64,000 nucleotides of DNA. Origin: Roseiarcus sp050010035 (GTDB lineage: Bacteria; Pseudomonadota; Alphaproteobacteria; Rhizobiales; Beijerinckiaceae). The stretch's first letter is position 1; every line of letters starts with the position of its first letter. Positions 1 through 8,110 of the stretch are shown here, in pieces. Both the position numbers and the translations under genes were made by a program. The notes below the pieces were generated by a model. That model saw only the letters and a program-made list of their open reading frames with translations. It was not told where the DNA came from and ran no database searches. The stretch spans positions 27,296 to 91,295 of the forward strand of contig JBEKLU010000006.1 of assembly GCA_050010035.1 (NCBI GenBank), read 5' to 3'.

Positions 1-173
1 TTGCCGGCGCCGTTCTCGCCGAGCAACATGTGCGTCTCGCCCGGCCAGATCGCCAAGGAGACGTCGTCCAGCGCGCGCACGCCAGGAAAGCTCTTGCAGA
101 TTCCGCGCAGTTCGAGCTTCGGCGGAGCCAGGCTCGCTGCCGCCGGCGCCGGCGCTTTCATCGCCGCGCTCAC
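1..173 (-). CDS. Sugar-type ABC transporter ATP-binding protein, N-terminal fragment
   Basis: This is the first ~57 codons of an ABC ATPase that runs off the left edge of the window. The reading frame shows the family N-terminus (LELRGICKSFPGVRALDDV) followed by the start of Walker A, LGENGAG, the form typical of ribose/xylose-type ATPases such as RbsA. A GTG at 173 overlaps the stop of the upstream oxidase frame (GTGA, translational coupling); an ATG at 161 is the alternative start. The protein would energise import of a sugar-like substrate at the inner membrane. It is co-directional with the FAD oxidase behind it, so substrate uptake and oxidation may be linked, but the rest of the transporter lies outside the window. 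Confidence 0.8.
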   Translation of the reverse strand, partial: MSAAMKAPAPAAASLAPPKLELRGICKSFPGVRALDDVSLAIWPGETHMLLGENGAG

Positions 174-1578
174 GCCGCCGCCTCGCCGGCGAGCGGCGCG
201 TCGAGGAAAATCTTGCCGGGATTCATGATGTTCAGCGGGTCCAGCGCCTGTTTGATCGCGCGCATCGTCTCGACCGCGCCGCCCAGTTCCTGCACCAGAT
301 ACGCCCGCTTGCCCGCGCCAATCCCGTGCTCGCCGGTGCACGTCCCGTCGAGCGCAAGCGCGCGCGCGACGAGCCGCGCATGCAACGCGCGCGCGCGCGC
401 GCGATCTCGGCTCCGTCGGAAGGGTCGACGAGAAGCAGCAGATGGAAATTGCCGTCGCCGACATGCCCGACCAGCGGTGCGAGCAGGCCAGAACTCTCGA
501 GGTCGCGACTCGTCTCCTCCAGACATTCGGCGAGCGCGGAAATCGGCACGCAGACGTCGGTGATGATGGCCTCCGACCCCGGCCGCAGGCCGCGCCCGGC
601 GTAAAGCGTGTTGTCGCGCGCATGCCAGAGCCGCGACCGCGCTTCCGGCTCGCGCGCCCATTGCATCTCGGCCGCCCCATGTTCGGCGACGATCGCGCGC
701 ACGCGTTCGCCCTGTTCGCCGACCGCGTTGCGCGTCCCGTGAAACTCGACGAACAGCGTCGGCTGCTCGGGATAGGCGAAGCCGGCGTAACGATTGACGC
801 CGCGCATCATCACCGCGTCGAGGAGCTCGATGCGCGCGACCGGAATCGCCACCTGCATCACCGCGATCGTCGCGTCGACTGCGGCGCGCAGCGCGGGGAA
901 GGGACAGACCGCGGCCGCGATCGCTTCGGGGATCGGATGTAAGCGAAGCGTCACTTCGGTGATCACGCCGAGCGTGCCCTCCGCGCCGACGAAAAGGCGC
1001 GTGAGATCATACCCCGCCGCGGACTTGCGGGCGCGACGCCCCGTGCGGATCAGACGCCCGTCAGGCAGCACGACTTCGAGCGACAGAACGGCGTCGCGCA
1101 TCGTGCCGTATCGCACCGCCATCGTCCCCGAGCCGCGCGTCGAGGCCATGCCGCCGATCGAGGCGGCGGCGCCGGGATCGATCGGGAAGAACAGGCCGGT
1201 GTCGCGCAACGCCGCGTTCAACGCCTTTCGGCGGATGCCGGGACCGACCCGCACGTCCATGTCGGCCAGTCTGACGGCGACGACCTGGTCCATCGCGCTC
1301 ATGTCGAGGCAAAGGCCGCCCCGAACCGCCGCGGCGTTGCCTTCGAGCGAGGTTCCGGCGCCGAAGGCGACCACGGGCGCGCGCAGCTCGTGGCAGGCGC
1401 GCACTATGGCTTGCACCTCCCCGGCGTCGGCGGGCCGCGCGACGAGATCGGGGGGCGAGGGCTGGCGATAGGCCTCGCTGCGGCCGAACTGCCCGCGCAC
1501 GCTCGCGGCGTCGGTCACGCGTTCGCCGAGCATCGGACGCAGGCGATCCATCAAGGCGGCGACAGCGGGACTAAGCAA
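170..1578 (-). pseudogene. FAD-linked 2-hydroxyacid oxidase (GlcD / D-lactate dehydrogenase type), frameshifted
   Basis: The protein has an N-terminal PCMH-type FAD-binding domain (VVAFGAGTSLEGN, GGMASTRGSGTMAVRYG) and a C-terminal FAD-oxidase domain (GHVGDGNFH, then GEHGIGAGKRAYL in another frame). Such enzymes oxidise glycolate, D-lactate or related 2-hydroxyacids. The frame breaks inside a run of nine CG dinucleotides at 386-403. Removing one CG unit would restore a single frame through to the TGA at 170. I chose the TTG at 1578 because AGAGGAAACGAAG precedes it; an in-frame ATG at 1623 exists but has no better site. The sequence could be a true inactivation, a slippage-switched gene or a sequencing error. 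The following ABC ATPase start overlaps its stop. Confidence 0.8.
386..403. repeat. (CG)9 dinucleotide run at the frameshift of the FAD oxidase
   Basis: Nine uninterrupted CG dinucleotides lie exactly where the oxidase reading frame changes. The phase difference between the two halves corresponds to two extra bases (or one missing), so one CG unit too many explains it. Dinucleotide runs of this length are prone to polymerase slippage and also to base-calling errors. Confidence 0.9.
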
Positions 1579-2021
1579 CTTCGTTTCCTCTCTTCGCGCC
1601 TCCCTTCGCGGGATCTTGCGCATATTCTTGTTACGCCGGCGCAGGGCCGAACCGATTGCACGGCGGGCGGCAGGGGTGCGCCGTCGCCTCGCCTATCATG
1701 CCGGCCGAGATCGCGTCATCAGTGTCATGGCCGGCTTGGTCAAGCGAGCCTCCTCCGCTTCGCCGAGATCATGCGCGCGCGGGAGAAGGCCGTCATCGCC
1801 GGGCGCGCGACTCGAGCGCCGCGTGCGTCCCGGCGCCGAAAACCATTCGCGCGAGATGCGCGGCGGTGACGAAGCGATCTTGCATGGGGAAAAACCGTTT
1901 CCTTCCCGTGCTTGCGACCCGCACCGGGCCGAGAGGCGTCCATCCTTCTCAGCGCCGAAGCTAGGCCCGCCGCTCAGAAGGGTCTAGCGCGCAAATGGTC
2001 ATTTTGGATATATTGGCGCCC
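1579..2021. other. Divergent intergenic region between FAD oxidase and HTH-SBP regulator
   Basis: The 443 bp between two divergent genes carry no convincing open frame. A GGAAA-5-TTTCC inverted repeat lies at 888-902 of the second kilobase (1888-1902), and the AT-rich stretch at 1995-2016 (annotated separately) stands out against the GC-rich surroundings. Promoters for both directions must lie here, but I cannot assign -35/-10 boxes with confidence. Confidence 0.5.
2000..2011. promoter_or_regulatory. Candidate operator CATTTTGGATAT upstream of the HTH-SBP regulator
   Basis: The AT-rich word CATTTTGGATAT sits 11 bp before the preferred regulator start. Its core CATTTTGGAT recurs in reverse orientation at 11766-11775, in the leader of the 2-oxoacid dehydrogenase operon that ends next to this regulator. 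A 10-mer of this composition is expected less than once by chance in a GC-rich window of this size. Autoregulation plus operon control is inference. Confidence 0.35.
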
Positions 2022-3722
2022 ATGAACGAATTCGAACTGCTGCGGGTCGTCGAATATCTGGAGCGCACGCGCAGACCCTATCGCGCGCTGTTCCCGATGG
2101 CTGAGGAAGATCCGGTTTGGAACATCCTCGCCCATCTCGTCAAAAGCCATCTGCGCGGCGATCTCGTCACGATCTCGACGCTCGCCGCGGTGGCGAACGT
2201 GCCCTATGCGACGGCGCTTCGGCGCATCGAGGCCATGATCGCCGACGGGCAGATCACAAGAAGGCCGCGCGGGCCGAAACGCTTCAGCCTTCATCCCAGC
2301 GAAACGACGCTCGCCGACTTCCTCGCCTACGCCCAGCATATCAAGTCTCTGCTGGCGCAGGTGATGGGCGTGCGTCCGGCCGAGGAAGAAGTGGACGACT
2401 ATTATTTCGGCGGCGCCCGGCTGGAGGAGCAACTCGCGCCGCCGCAAGGCGCCTCGCGCCGACGTCATGACGGCGTGCGCCTGCGCTTCTTGATCCACGC
2501 CGACAACTATTTCGCTTCGCTCCAGAATCTCTGGGCGGATTTCCGCGCCAACCGCGGCTCGCGCCGCGATTTCGACCTGCGCCCGCTGCCCGATCTGTAC
2601 CGCCGCGCGACCGAGAACGCTTCCCAGGCGGTATCCGACTATGACGTGATCGTGCTCAATGTCCCCTGGCTCGGCGAATTCGTCGAAGCAGGCCGCATCC
2701 GGCGCGCCGAACCCTTCCTCTACAACAGCGGCATCGACAGTCTGGATTTCGATCCCAGAGTCTGGGCGACGGGGCGGTGGAAGGGTCGGCAGGAAGCAGT
2801 GCCGGCGTTTTCCTCGATCGAATTGCTCGCCGTGCGCAGCGACCTGATCGACGAAGCGGGCCTGCCATATCCCAAGACCTTCGCCGACGTTCTGCATGTA
2901 GGCGGCAAGCTGCACGCGCCGCAGCAAGGCCGGTTCGGCATCGCCTGGAACGCGCAGCGCGGCATGCCGTTGGCGTCGAGTTTCGCCTTCCATCTCGCCT
3001 GCTGCGGCGGCGCGGTGCTCCATTTGCCGCGCGGCCGCTCCGACTGGTCGCTCGGCGACATCGACCCGCGCGAAATCGCCGTTGGCGTCGATAGCGAAGC
3101 CGGACGAGTGGCGTTGGACTATATGCGGGAATTGCTCGCGATCTCACCGCCCGGCGCGCTGGAGCTCGACTGGAACAGTTCACTCGAAATTTTCATGACC
3201 GGCAAGGCCGCGATGGCCTATTGCTGGTCGATGAGGGCGGCCCGCCTCGAATATGACGTGCGCTCGCGCGTCAAGCGGCGCGTCCGCTATCTCCCCCATC
3301 CGGCCGGCCCGAAGGGCAGCAACGTGTCGCCGCTCGGCGGCTTCGTGCTCGCGGTGCCCTCCAATCTGCCGGAGCCGCGCGTCGAGGCCGCCTTCGAGGC
3401 GATCCGCTGGATGACCTCGTGCGAGGCGATCCAGACGCACATCAAGACCGGCTTCCCGGTGCTGCCCCGTTTCAGCATGAGCGCCGACCCGGAGATCGCC
3501 GCGGGGTCGCCGATCGTCCATGCGGTCAACGAGCTCGCACGGCGCGACTTGTTGCAGACCTGGCAGCGCCCCCCACTGCCTGAATATACGCGGATCGAGG
3601 CGGTGCTCGGAGAGGAAATTCACGCGGCGCTGCGCGGCGAGAAGACCCTCGCCGCCGGCTTGCACGACGCCCAGGTCGCCATCGAGGGAATATTGGAGAA
3701 AGCCCAGCGCGCCGTCGCATAA
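2022..3722 (+). CDS. Cytoplasmic regulator: N-terminal winged helix fused to a family-1 solute-binding-protein fold
   Basis: Residues about 1-115 resemble a small wHTH domain (VTISTLAAVANVPYATALRRIEAMIADGQI is interrupted by typical helix breaks), with basic residues following. Residues about 150-560 read as an SBP family 1 (maltose-binding-like) domain, including DVIVLNVPWLGEFVEAG and MTGKAAMAYCWS. There is no signal peptide, so the protein should stay in the cytoplasm and use the binding-protein fold as ligand sensor. I prefer the ATG at 2022; an in-frame ATG at 1995 would add nine residues overlapping the AT-rich candidate operator. It is convergent with the 2-oxoacid dehydrogenase operon (14 bp between stops) and divergent from the FAD oxidase. 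The ligand is unknown. Confidence 0.75.
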   Translation: MNEFELLRVVEYLERTRRPYRALFPMAEEDPVWNILAHLVKSHLRGDLVTISTLAAVANVPYATALRRIEAMIADGQITRRPRGPKRFSLHPSETTLADFLAYAQHIKSLLAQVMGVRPAEEEVDDYYFGGARLEEQLAPPQGASRRRHDGVRLRFLIHADNYFASLQNLWADFRANRGSRRDFDLRPLPDLYRRATENASQAVSDYDVIVLNVPWLGEFVEAGRIRRAEPFLYNSGIDSLDFDPRVWATGRWKGRQEAVPAFSSIELLAVRSDLIDEAGLPYPKTFADVLHVGGKLHAPQQGRFGIAWNAQRGMPLASSFAFHLACCGGAVLHLPRGRSDWSLGDIDPREIAVGVDSEAGRVALDYMRELLAISPPGALELDWNSSLEIFMTGKAAMAYCWSMRAARLEYDVRSRVKRRVRYLPHPAGPKGSNVSPLGGFVLAVPSNLPEPRVEAAFEAIRWMTSCEAIQTHIKTGFPVLPRFSMSADPEIAAGSPIVHAVNELARRDLLQTWQRPPLPEYTRIEAVLGEEIHAALRGEKTLAAGLHDAQVAIEGILEKAQRAVA

Positions 3723-3736
3723 GGGCTGACGGCCCC

Positions 3737-4627
3737 TCAGACCAACATCCGGCGCGGATCGGACAAGAGGGCCGCGTAGCGCGTAATGAACCGCGCCGCG
3801 TCGGCCCCGTTGATGACGCGGTGATCGTACGACAGATCGAGCGGGACCATCGGCACGGGCGCCCAGGCGCCCTCCTCCCAGACGGGGACGGTCTCGGTGC
3901 GGCTGAGCCCCAGAATCGCGACCTCCGGCGGGTTCACGATGGGGGTGAACGCGGCTCCGCCGATGCCGCCGAGATTGGAGATCGACATCGAGCCGCCTCC
4001 CATCTCTTCGGCGCGGATCTTTCGCGACTGCGCGCGCGAGGCCAGATCGGCGATGTCGGCCGCGATCCGCCACAGGCCCTTGCGATCGGCGTCGCGGATC
4101 ACGGGAACCATCAGCCCGAGCGGCGTGTCGACTGCGATGCCGACATGCACATAGCGTTTGAAGATCAGCGTCCCGCCGTCGGCTGTCAGCGAGGCGTTGA
4201 AGCGCGGAAATTCCGCAAGGCAACGCGCCAGCCCCTTCACGTGGAAAGCCAGCGCCGTCAGCTTCACGCCGCGCGCCGCGGCTTCCTCGGCCAGCGATTT
4301 GCGGAACGCCTCGATGCGCCGCATGTCGGCGCGATCGTGATGCGTGACCTGCGGGATGACGGCATGCGCGGCCGACAGGTTCGCGGCGGCGACCTGCGCC
4401 AGGCGCGGCATCGGCTCCCGCGTAACGAGACCGAACTGGCCGTGATCCACGTCCCAGTACCGGCTGTGATTCGACTCGGCGGGGGCGGCTGGGCTATCGC
4501 CGGACAACCGCCGGTCGACGTCCTCGCGCGTCAGCGTCGCGCGGCCCGTAGCGGCGGCAAGAGCGCCGAGATCGACGCCCTTCTGAGCGGCGTAGGCCCG
4601 CACGGCAGGGCTTGCAACGAAGCTCAT
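3737..4627 (-). CDS. 2-oxoacid dehydrogenase acyltransferase (E2) catalytic chain without lipoyl domain
   Basis: The 296-residue protein starts directly with a peripheral subunit-binding domain (about 5-40) and continues into the E2 acyltransferase core (about 60-290), with the active-site motif DHRVINGADAARF. The Asn in place of the commoner Asp also occurs in natural pyruvate E2 enzymes, so activity is expected. No lipoyl domain is present, unlike standard E2 chains of 400-600 residues; the lipoyl domain is on the neighbouring 6083-7111 gene. The ATG at 4627 follows GAGGAGGG. It is the last gene of the operon, 10 bp after the aldehyde dehydrogenase. Confidence 0.85.
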   Translation of the reverse strand: MSFVASPAVRAYAAQKGVDLGALAAATGRATLTREDVDRRLSGDSPAAPAESNHSRYWDVDHGQFGLVTREPMPRLAQVAAANLSAAHAVIPQVTHHDRADMRRIEAFRKSLAEEAAARGVKLTALAFHVKGLARCLAEFPRFNASLTADGGTLIFKRYVHVGIAVDTPLGLMVPVIRDADRKGLWRIAADIADLASRAQSRKIRAEEMGGGSMSISNLGGIGGAAFTPIVNPPEVAILGLSRTETVPVWEEGAWAPVPMVPLDLSYDHRVINGADAARFITRYAALLSDPRRMLV

Positions 4628-4637
4628 TGCGCCCTCC

Positions 4638-6068
4638 TCACCAACTGGCCGAGATGTATTGGGTTTCCATGAATTCGAGCATGCCCTCATGCCCCCCCTC
4701 GCGGCCCAAGCCCGACTGCTTCGTGCCACCGAAGGGCGCGGCGGGGTCCGACACGAGGCCCCGGTTCAGGCCGACCATGCCGTAGTCCAGTCGTTCGCAG
4801 ACCTGCATGCCGCGCTTCATGTCGCGGGTGAAGACGTAGGCCACCAGACCGTATTCGGTGTCGTTGGCGCGGGCGATGACCTCTTCCTGATCGGTGAAGG
4901 TCTGGATCGCGGCGACGGGGCCGAAGATCTCGTCGGCGAGGCACGCCGCCGTTTGCGGCACTTTGGCGAGGACAGTCGGTGGGTAGAAGAAGCCCGGCCC
5001 ATTGGGGATGGTTCCGCCGAGGCGCAACTCCGCCCCCTTGGCGACCGCGTCCGTGACGAAGGCCGCGACCTTGTCGCGGGTTTGGGCGTTGACGAGAGGG
5101 CCGACGTCGACGCTCTCGTCCAGGCCGTTGCCCATCTTCAGCGCCGCCATCCTCGCGGTGAAGCGGCGGGTGAAGTCCTCGGCCACCGCCTCGTGCACAT
5201 AGAATCGATTGGCCGAGGTGCAGGCTTCGCCGAGATTGCGCATCTTGGCCACCATTGCGCCTTCGACCGACACCTCGAGATCGGCGTCCTCGAAGACGAT
5301 CAGTGGCGCGTTGCCACCCAGTTCCATCGCCGGCTTCAAGACCCGATCGGCGGCGGCGTGCAGGAGCTTGCGGCCCACTTCGGTGGAGCCGGTGAAGCTG
5401 ACCACCCGGACGCGGGGGTCGTGCAGCAGATGATCGACCAGCGCGCCGGTCTTTTTCGAGGGCAGAACGTTGACCAACCCCTTCGGCACTCCCGCCTCTT
5501 CCAAAAGCGGCATCAAAGCAAGCATGGTCAGCGGCGTTTCCGACGCCGGTTTGATGATCACCGGGCAACCCGCGGCCAGCGCCGGCGCGATCTTGCGGGT
5601 GCCCATGGCCGCGGGGTAGTTCCAGGGTGTGACGAGCACCGCAATGCCTGCGGGCTTGTGGTGCACCACGATCCGCGCGCCCGATGAGGGCGCGTGGGTG
5701 ATCAGCCCGTCGGCGCGCACAGCCTCTTCCGCGAACCAGCGGAAGAATTCGGCGGCGTAGGTCGCCTCGCCCATCGCATCGGCGCGGGCCTTTCCGTTTT
5801 CCAGCGTGATGAGGCGGGCGAATTCGGGCAGACGCGCGGTCATCAGTTCGAACGTCTTTCGCAGCACCTCCGAGCGTTGGCGCGGCGTACGGCCCGCCCA
5901 ATCCGCAAACGCCGCTTCGGCTGCGTCGAGGGCGACGTCGGCGTCGGCGATCTCGGCCGAGGCGACGGAGGCGAGCACCGCCTCGGTGGCTGGATTGATC
6001 ACGTCAAAACGTTCGCCTGCGGCGCCTTCGCGCCATGCGCCGCCGATATAGAGGTTGGTTTGGTCCAT
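4638..6068 (-). CDS. NAD(P)-dependent aldehyde dehydrogenase, succinate-semialdehyde dehydrogenase-like
   Basis: The 476-residue protein is a full-length aldehyde dehydrogenase. The general-base Glu is in MELGGNAP and the nucleophilic Cys in MRNLGEACTSANRF; the cofactor-binding FTGSTEVGRK is intact. The closest family by these motifs is GabD/SSADH, which oxidises succinate semialdehyde and similar short aldehydes to acids. The ATG at 6068 is preceded by GGAGAGAACG; the open frame extends further upstream without family similarity. It lies between the two E2-like chains, suggesting that an aldehyde intermediate arises in the same pathway. The physiological substrate cannot be read from sequence. 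Confidence 0.85.
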   Translation of the reverse strand: MDQTNLYIGGAWREGAAGERFDVINPATEAVLASVASAEIADADVALDAAEAAFADWAGRTPRQRSEVLRKTFELMTARLPEFARLITLENGKARADAMGEATYAAEFFRWFAEEAVRADGLITHAPSSGARIVVHHKPAGIAVLVTPWNYPAAMGTRKIAPALAAGCPVIIKPASETPLTMLALMPLLEEAGVPKGLVNVLPSKKTGALVDHLLHDPRVRVVSFTGSTEVGRKLLHAAADRVLKPAMELGGNAPLIVFEDADLEVSVEGAMVAKMRNLGEACTSANRFYVHEAVAEDFTRRFTARMAALKMGNGLDESVDVGPLVNAQTRDKVAAFVTDAVAKGAELRLGGTIPNGPGFFYPPTVLAKVPQTAACLADEIFGPVAAIQTFTDQEEVIARANDTEYGLVAYVFTRDMKRGMQVCERLDYGMVGLNRGLVSDPAAPFGGTKQSGLGREGGHEGMLEFMETQYISASW

Positions 6069-6082
6069 CGTTCTCTCCAGTC

Positions 6083-7111
6083 TCAGAGGAGATGGCGGAG
6101 CGGCTCGGCCAGCTGCCCGGCAAATCCGGAGATCAACGCGAGCGCGGCCTCGGGCGTCAATTGGCCCGGCGCGCACTCAAGTGTGACGAGCAAGTCGGGG
6201 CCGTCGCGCGTGACGCTGAGCACGGGCGCGGCTTCCGCCCCCATCCTCAGGGCGGTGACGCCTGTCCCACGCAAGTCGCGCAGGATCAGCACGGGGGCTT
6301 GCGAGGGCTCGGCGGGTTTCGCGCGCGCCAGTCCGAGCCGGTCAGGATCGGCGTAAAGTCGCCTTCGCTCAAAGGCCTCGGCTGCGACGATCAACGGTTT
6401 GTCCGACGCGCCCTGCCGTAAAGCCGCGGCGGCCATGCCCGCCATGACCGATGTCGCGTCTGGAGAGGCGCCGGTTTCAGCGCGCATCCATTCGCAGAAA
6501 TCGGCGAAACCGTCGCCGCGCACGCGGGCCAAAAGGTGGCGCGAAGCTTGCGTTGTCTCCGGCGCCGAAACGGCGTGTGCTGCGGGCAGGGCCCGCAGCG
6601 TCGCGAGATCGCTCACGTGATAGGGTTGTAGCGCGCCGGCCGCGACCAGCCGCGACAGGTCCAGCCCCTGTTCTGCGGCCAGACGTCGCGCCTTGGGCGA
6701 GGCGAGGATGCGCCGGCCGGTCGCCTCCAGCTCTGGCTCGGCGGCCGGTTTCGGGGCGCGCCTTTCGGCGGCGGCCGGTATTGGCGCCGCCTGCGCGGCT
6801 GGGACAGGCTCGTCGCTTTCAGCGCGTACAGCGTCTGCGAGCCGCGCCGCGGGAGCCGTGCCCGAGCCGGCGGGACTTTCCGAAATCAACGCGACGACTT
6901 CGCCGACGGGCGCCGCGTCACCCGCGGCCGTTCGGACATCGGTCAGAAAACCGCCGGCCTGGGCCTCGACCTCCACAACGGCCTTGTCCGTCTCGACCTC
7001 CATCAGCGCGTCGCCCATCTTCACCGCTTCGCCGGGCTTCTTGAGCCATGCGACGATCAAGCCGGTTTTTTGCGCCATGCCGAGGGCGGGCATGATCACC
7101 TCATGCGGCAT
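6083..7111 (-). CDS. Lipoyl-domain protein with E3-binding domain and degenerate acyltransferase domain (E2-like / PDHX-like)
   Basis: Residues 1-78 are a lipoyl domain with the modification site ETDKAVVEVE (Lys43). A Pro/Ala-rich linker follows, then a peripheral subunit-binding domain at about 131-170 (RRILASPKARRLAAEQGLDL). The last ~130 residues resemble the E2 core fold but lack the HxxxD/N catalytic motif. This resembles E3-binding proteins such as PDHX. It probably supplies the swinging lipoyl arm for the separate catalytic chain at 3737-4627. The ATG at 7111 lies inside the end of the E1 beta gene (11-bp overlap) behind GGGGGAGCTGTTCG. Confidence 0.8.
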   Translation of the reverse strand: MPHEVIMPALGMAQKTGLIVAWLKKPGEAVKMGDALMEVETDKAVVEVEAQAGGFLTDVRTAAGDAAPVGEVVALISESPAGSGTAPAARLADAVRAESDEPVPAAQAAPIPAAAERRAPKPAAEPELEATGRRILASPKARRLAAEQGLDLSRLVAAGALQPYHVSDLATLRALPAAHAVSAPETTQASRHLLARVRGDGFADFCEWMRAETGASPDATSVMAGMAAAALRQGASDKPLIVAAEAFERRRLYADPDRLGLARAKPAEPSQAPVLILRDLRGTGVTALRMGAEAAPVLSVTRDGPDLLVTLECAPGQLTPEAALALISGFAGQLAEPLRHLL

Positions 7112-8099
7112 CGAACAGCTCCCCCTTCACGGACCGGCGCGCGCGCTCGACCACGACCTCAGGCGTCGGCACCGTCAGATCTTCGAGCGCCGGTGAAAAG
7201 GGCACGGGAACGTCCATTGCGCCGATGCGCTGCACCGGCGCGTCCAAGTGATAGAACGCCTTTTCGTTGATCCGGCTGGCGATCTCGGCGGTGACGCCGA
7301 AGCTCTGGTGGCCCTCGTCGATGACGATGGCGCGACCCGTCTTGCGCACGGACTTCAGGATTGTCTCCTCGTCCAGCGGCACGATTGTGCGCGGGTCGAT
7401 GACCTCGGCGCTGATCCCGCTCTCAGCCGCCAGAATCTCGGCCGCCTTCTGGGCCACCTGCACCATCGACGAGGTGGCTATGAGGGTGATGTCGCTGCCC
7501 CAGCGAAGGATGTTGGCCACGCCGAAGGGGATCAAGTATTCTTCTTCCGGCACCGGGGCCTTGTCGTTGTACATCAGCTTGTCTTCGAAGATCACCACCG
7601 GGTTGTCGTCTCGGATCGCGGTCTTCATCAGGCCCTTGGCCTCGTAGGCCGAGGACGGCAGGGCGATCTTCAGCCCGGGAATATGGGCCAGCAGCCCATG
7701 CAGAGACTGCGAATGTTGCGCGGCCGAGCGCCGTGTGGCGCCGAGGTTGGTGCGCAGCACGAGGGGGACCTTAAGCTTGCCGCCCGACATGTAATGCGTC
7801 TTGGCCGCCTGATTGCAGAGCTGATCCATCACCAGGAAGAGGAAGTCGCCGAACATCAGGTCCACGATGGGGCGTGATCCGGTCATCGCCGCGCCGACCG
7901 CGATCCCCATGAAGCCGGGTTCGGAAATCGGCGTATCGATGATGCGTTCGCGGCCGAATTCCTGAACGAGGCCCGACAGAACCTTGAAAGGCGTTCCGGC
8001 CTCGGCGACGTCCTCGCCAATCACGAAGACGGTCGGGTCGCGTCGCATCTCTTCGGCGATGGCCTCGTTGACGGCCTTGGACAGCGTGATCTCTCGCAT
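7101..8099 (-). CDS. 2-oxoacid (pyruvate/acetoin-type) dehydrogenase E1 component, beta subunit
   Basis: The 332-residue protein covers a complete E1 beta subunit: the transketolase pyrimidine-binding domain (VIGEDVAEAGTPFKV, DTPISEPGFMGIAVGAA) and the C-terminal transketolase domain (IDPRTIVPLDEETIL). With the alpha subunit it decarboxylates a 2-oxoacid or cleaves acetoin, passing the acyl group to the lipoyl arm. GGAGACGACG precedes the ATG. It is 11 bp behind E1 alpha and overlaps the lipoyl protein. Pyruvate, acetoin and branched 2-oxoacid versions cannot be told apart here. No E3 gene is present, so the general dihydrolipoamide dehydrogenase is probably used. Confidence 0.88.
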   Translation of the reverse strand: MREITLSKAVNEAIAEEMRRDPTVFVIGEDVAEAGTPFKVLSGLVQEFGRERIIDTPISEPGFMGIAVGAAMTGSRPIVDLMFGDFLFLVMDQLCNQAAKTHYMSGGKLKVPLVLRTNLGATRRSAAQHSQSLHGLLAHIPGLKIALPSSAYEAKGLMKTAIRDDNPVVIFEDKLMYNDKAPVPEEEYLIPFGVANILRWGSDITLIATSSMVQVAQKAAEILAAESGISAEVIDPRTIVPLDEETILKSVRKTGRAIVIDEGHQSFGVTAEIASRINEKAFYHLDAPVQRIGAMDVPVPFSPALEDLTVPTPEVVVERARRSVKGELFDAA

Positions 8100-8110
8100 C
8101 GTCGTCTCCG

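Noticed and set aside
3737..4627. Asn in DHRVINGAD taken as inactivation of the E2 active site
   Set aside because: Some natural pyruvate E2 enzymes carry this Asn, so the change alone does not imply loss of activity.
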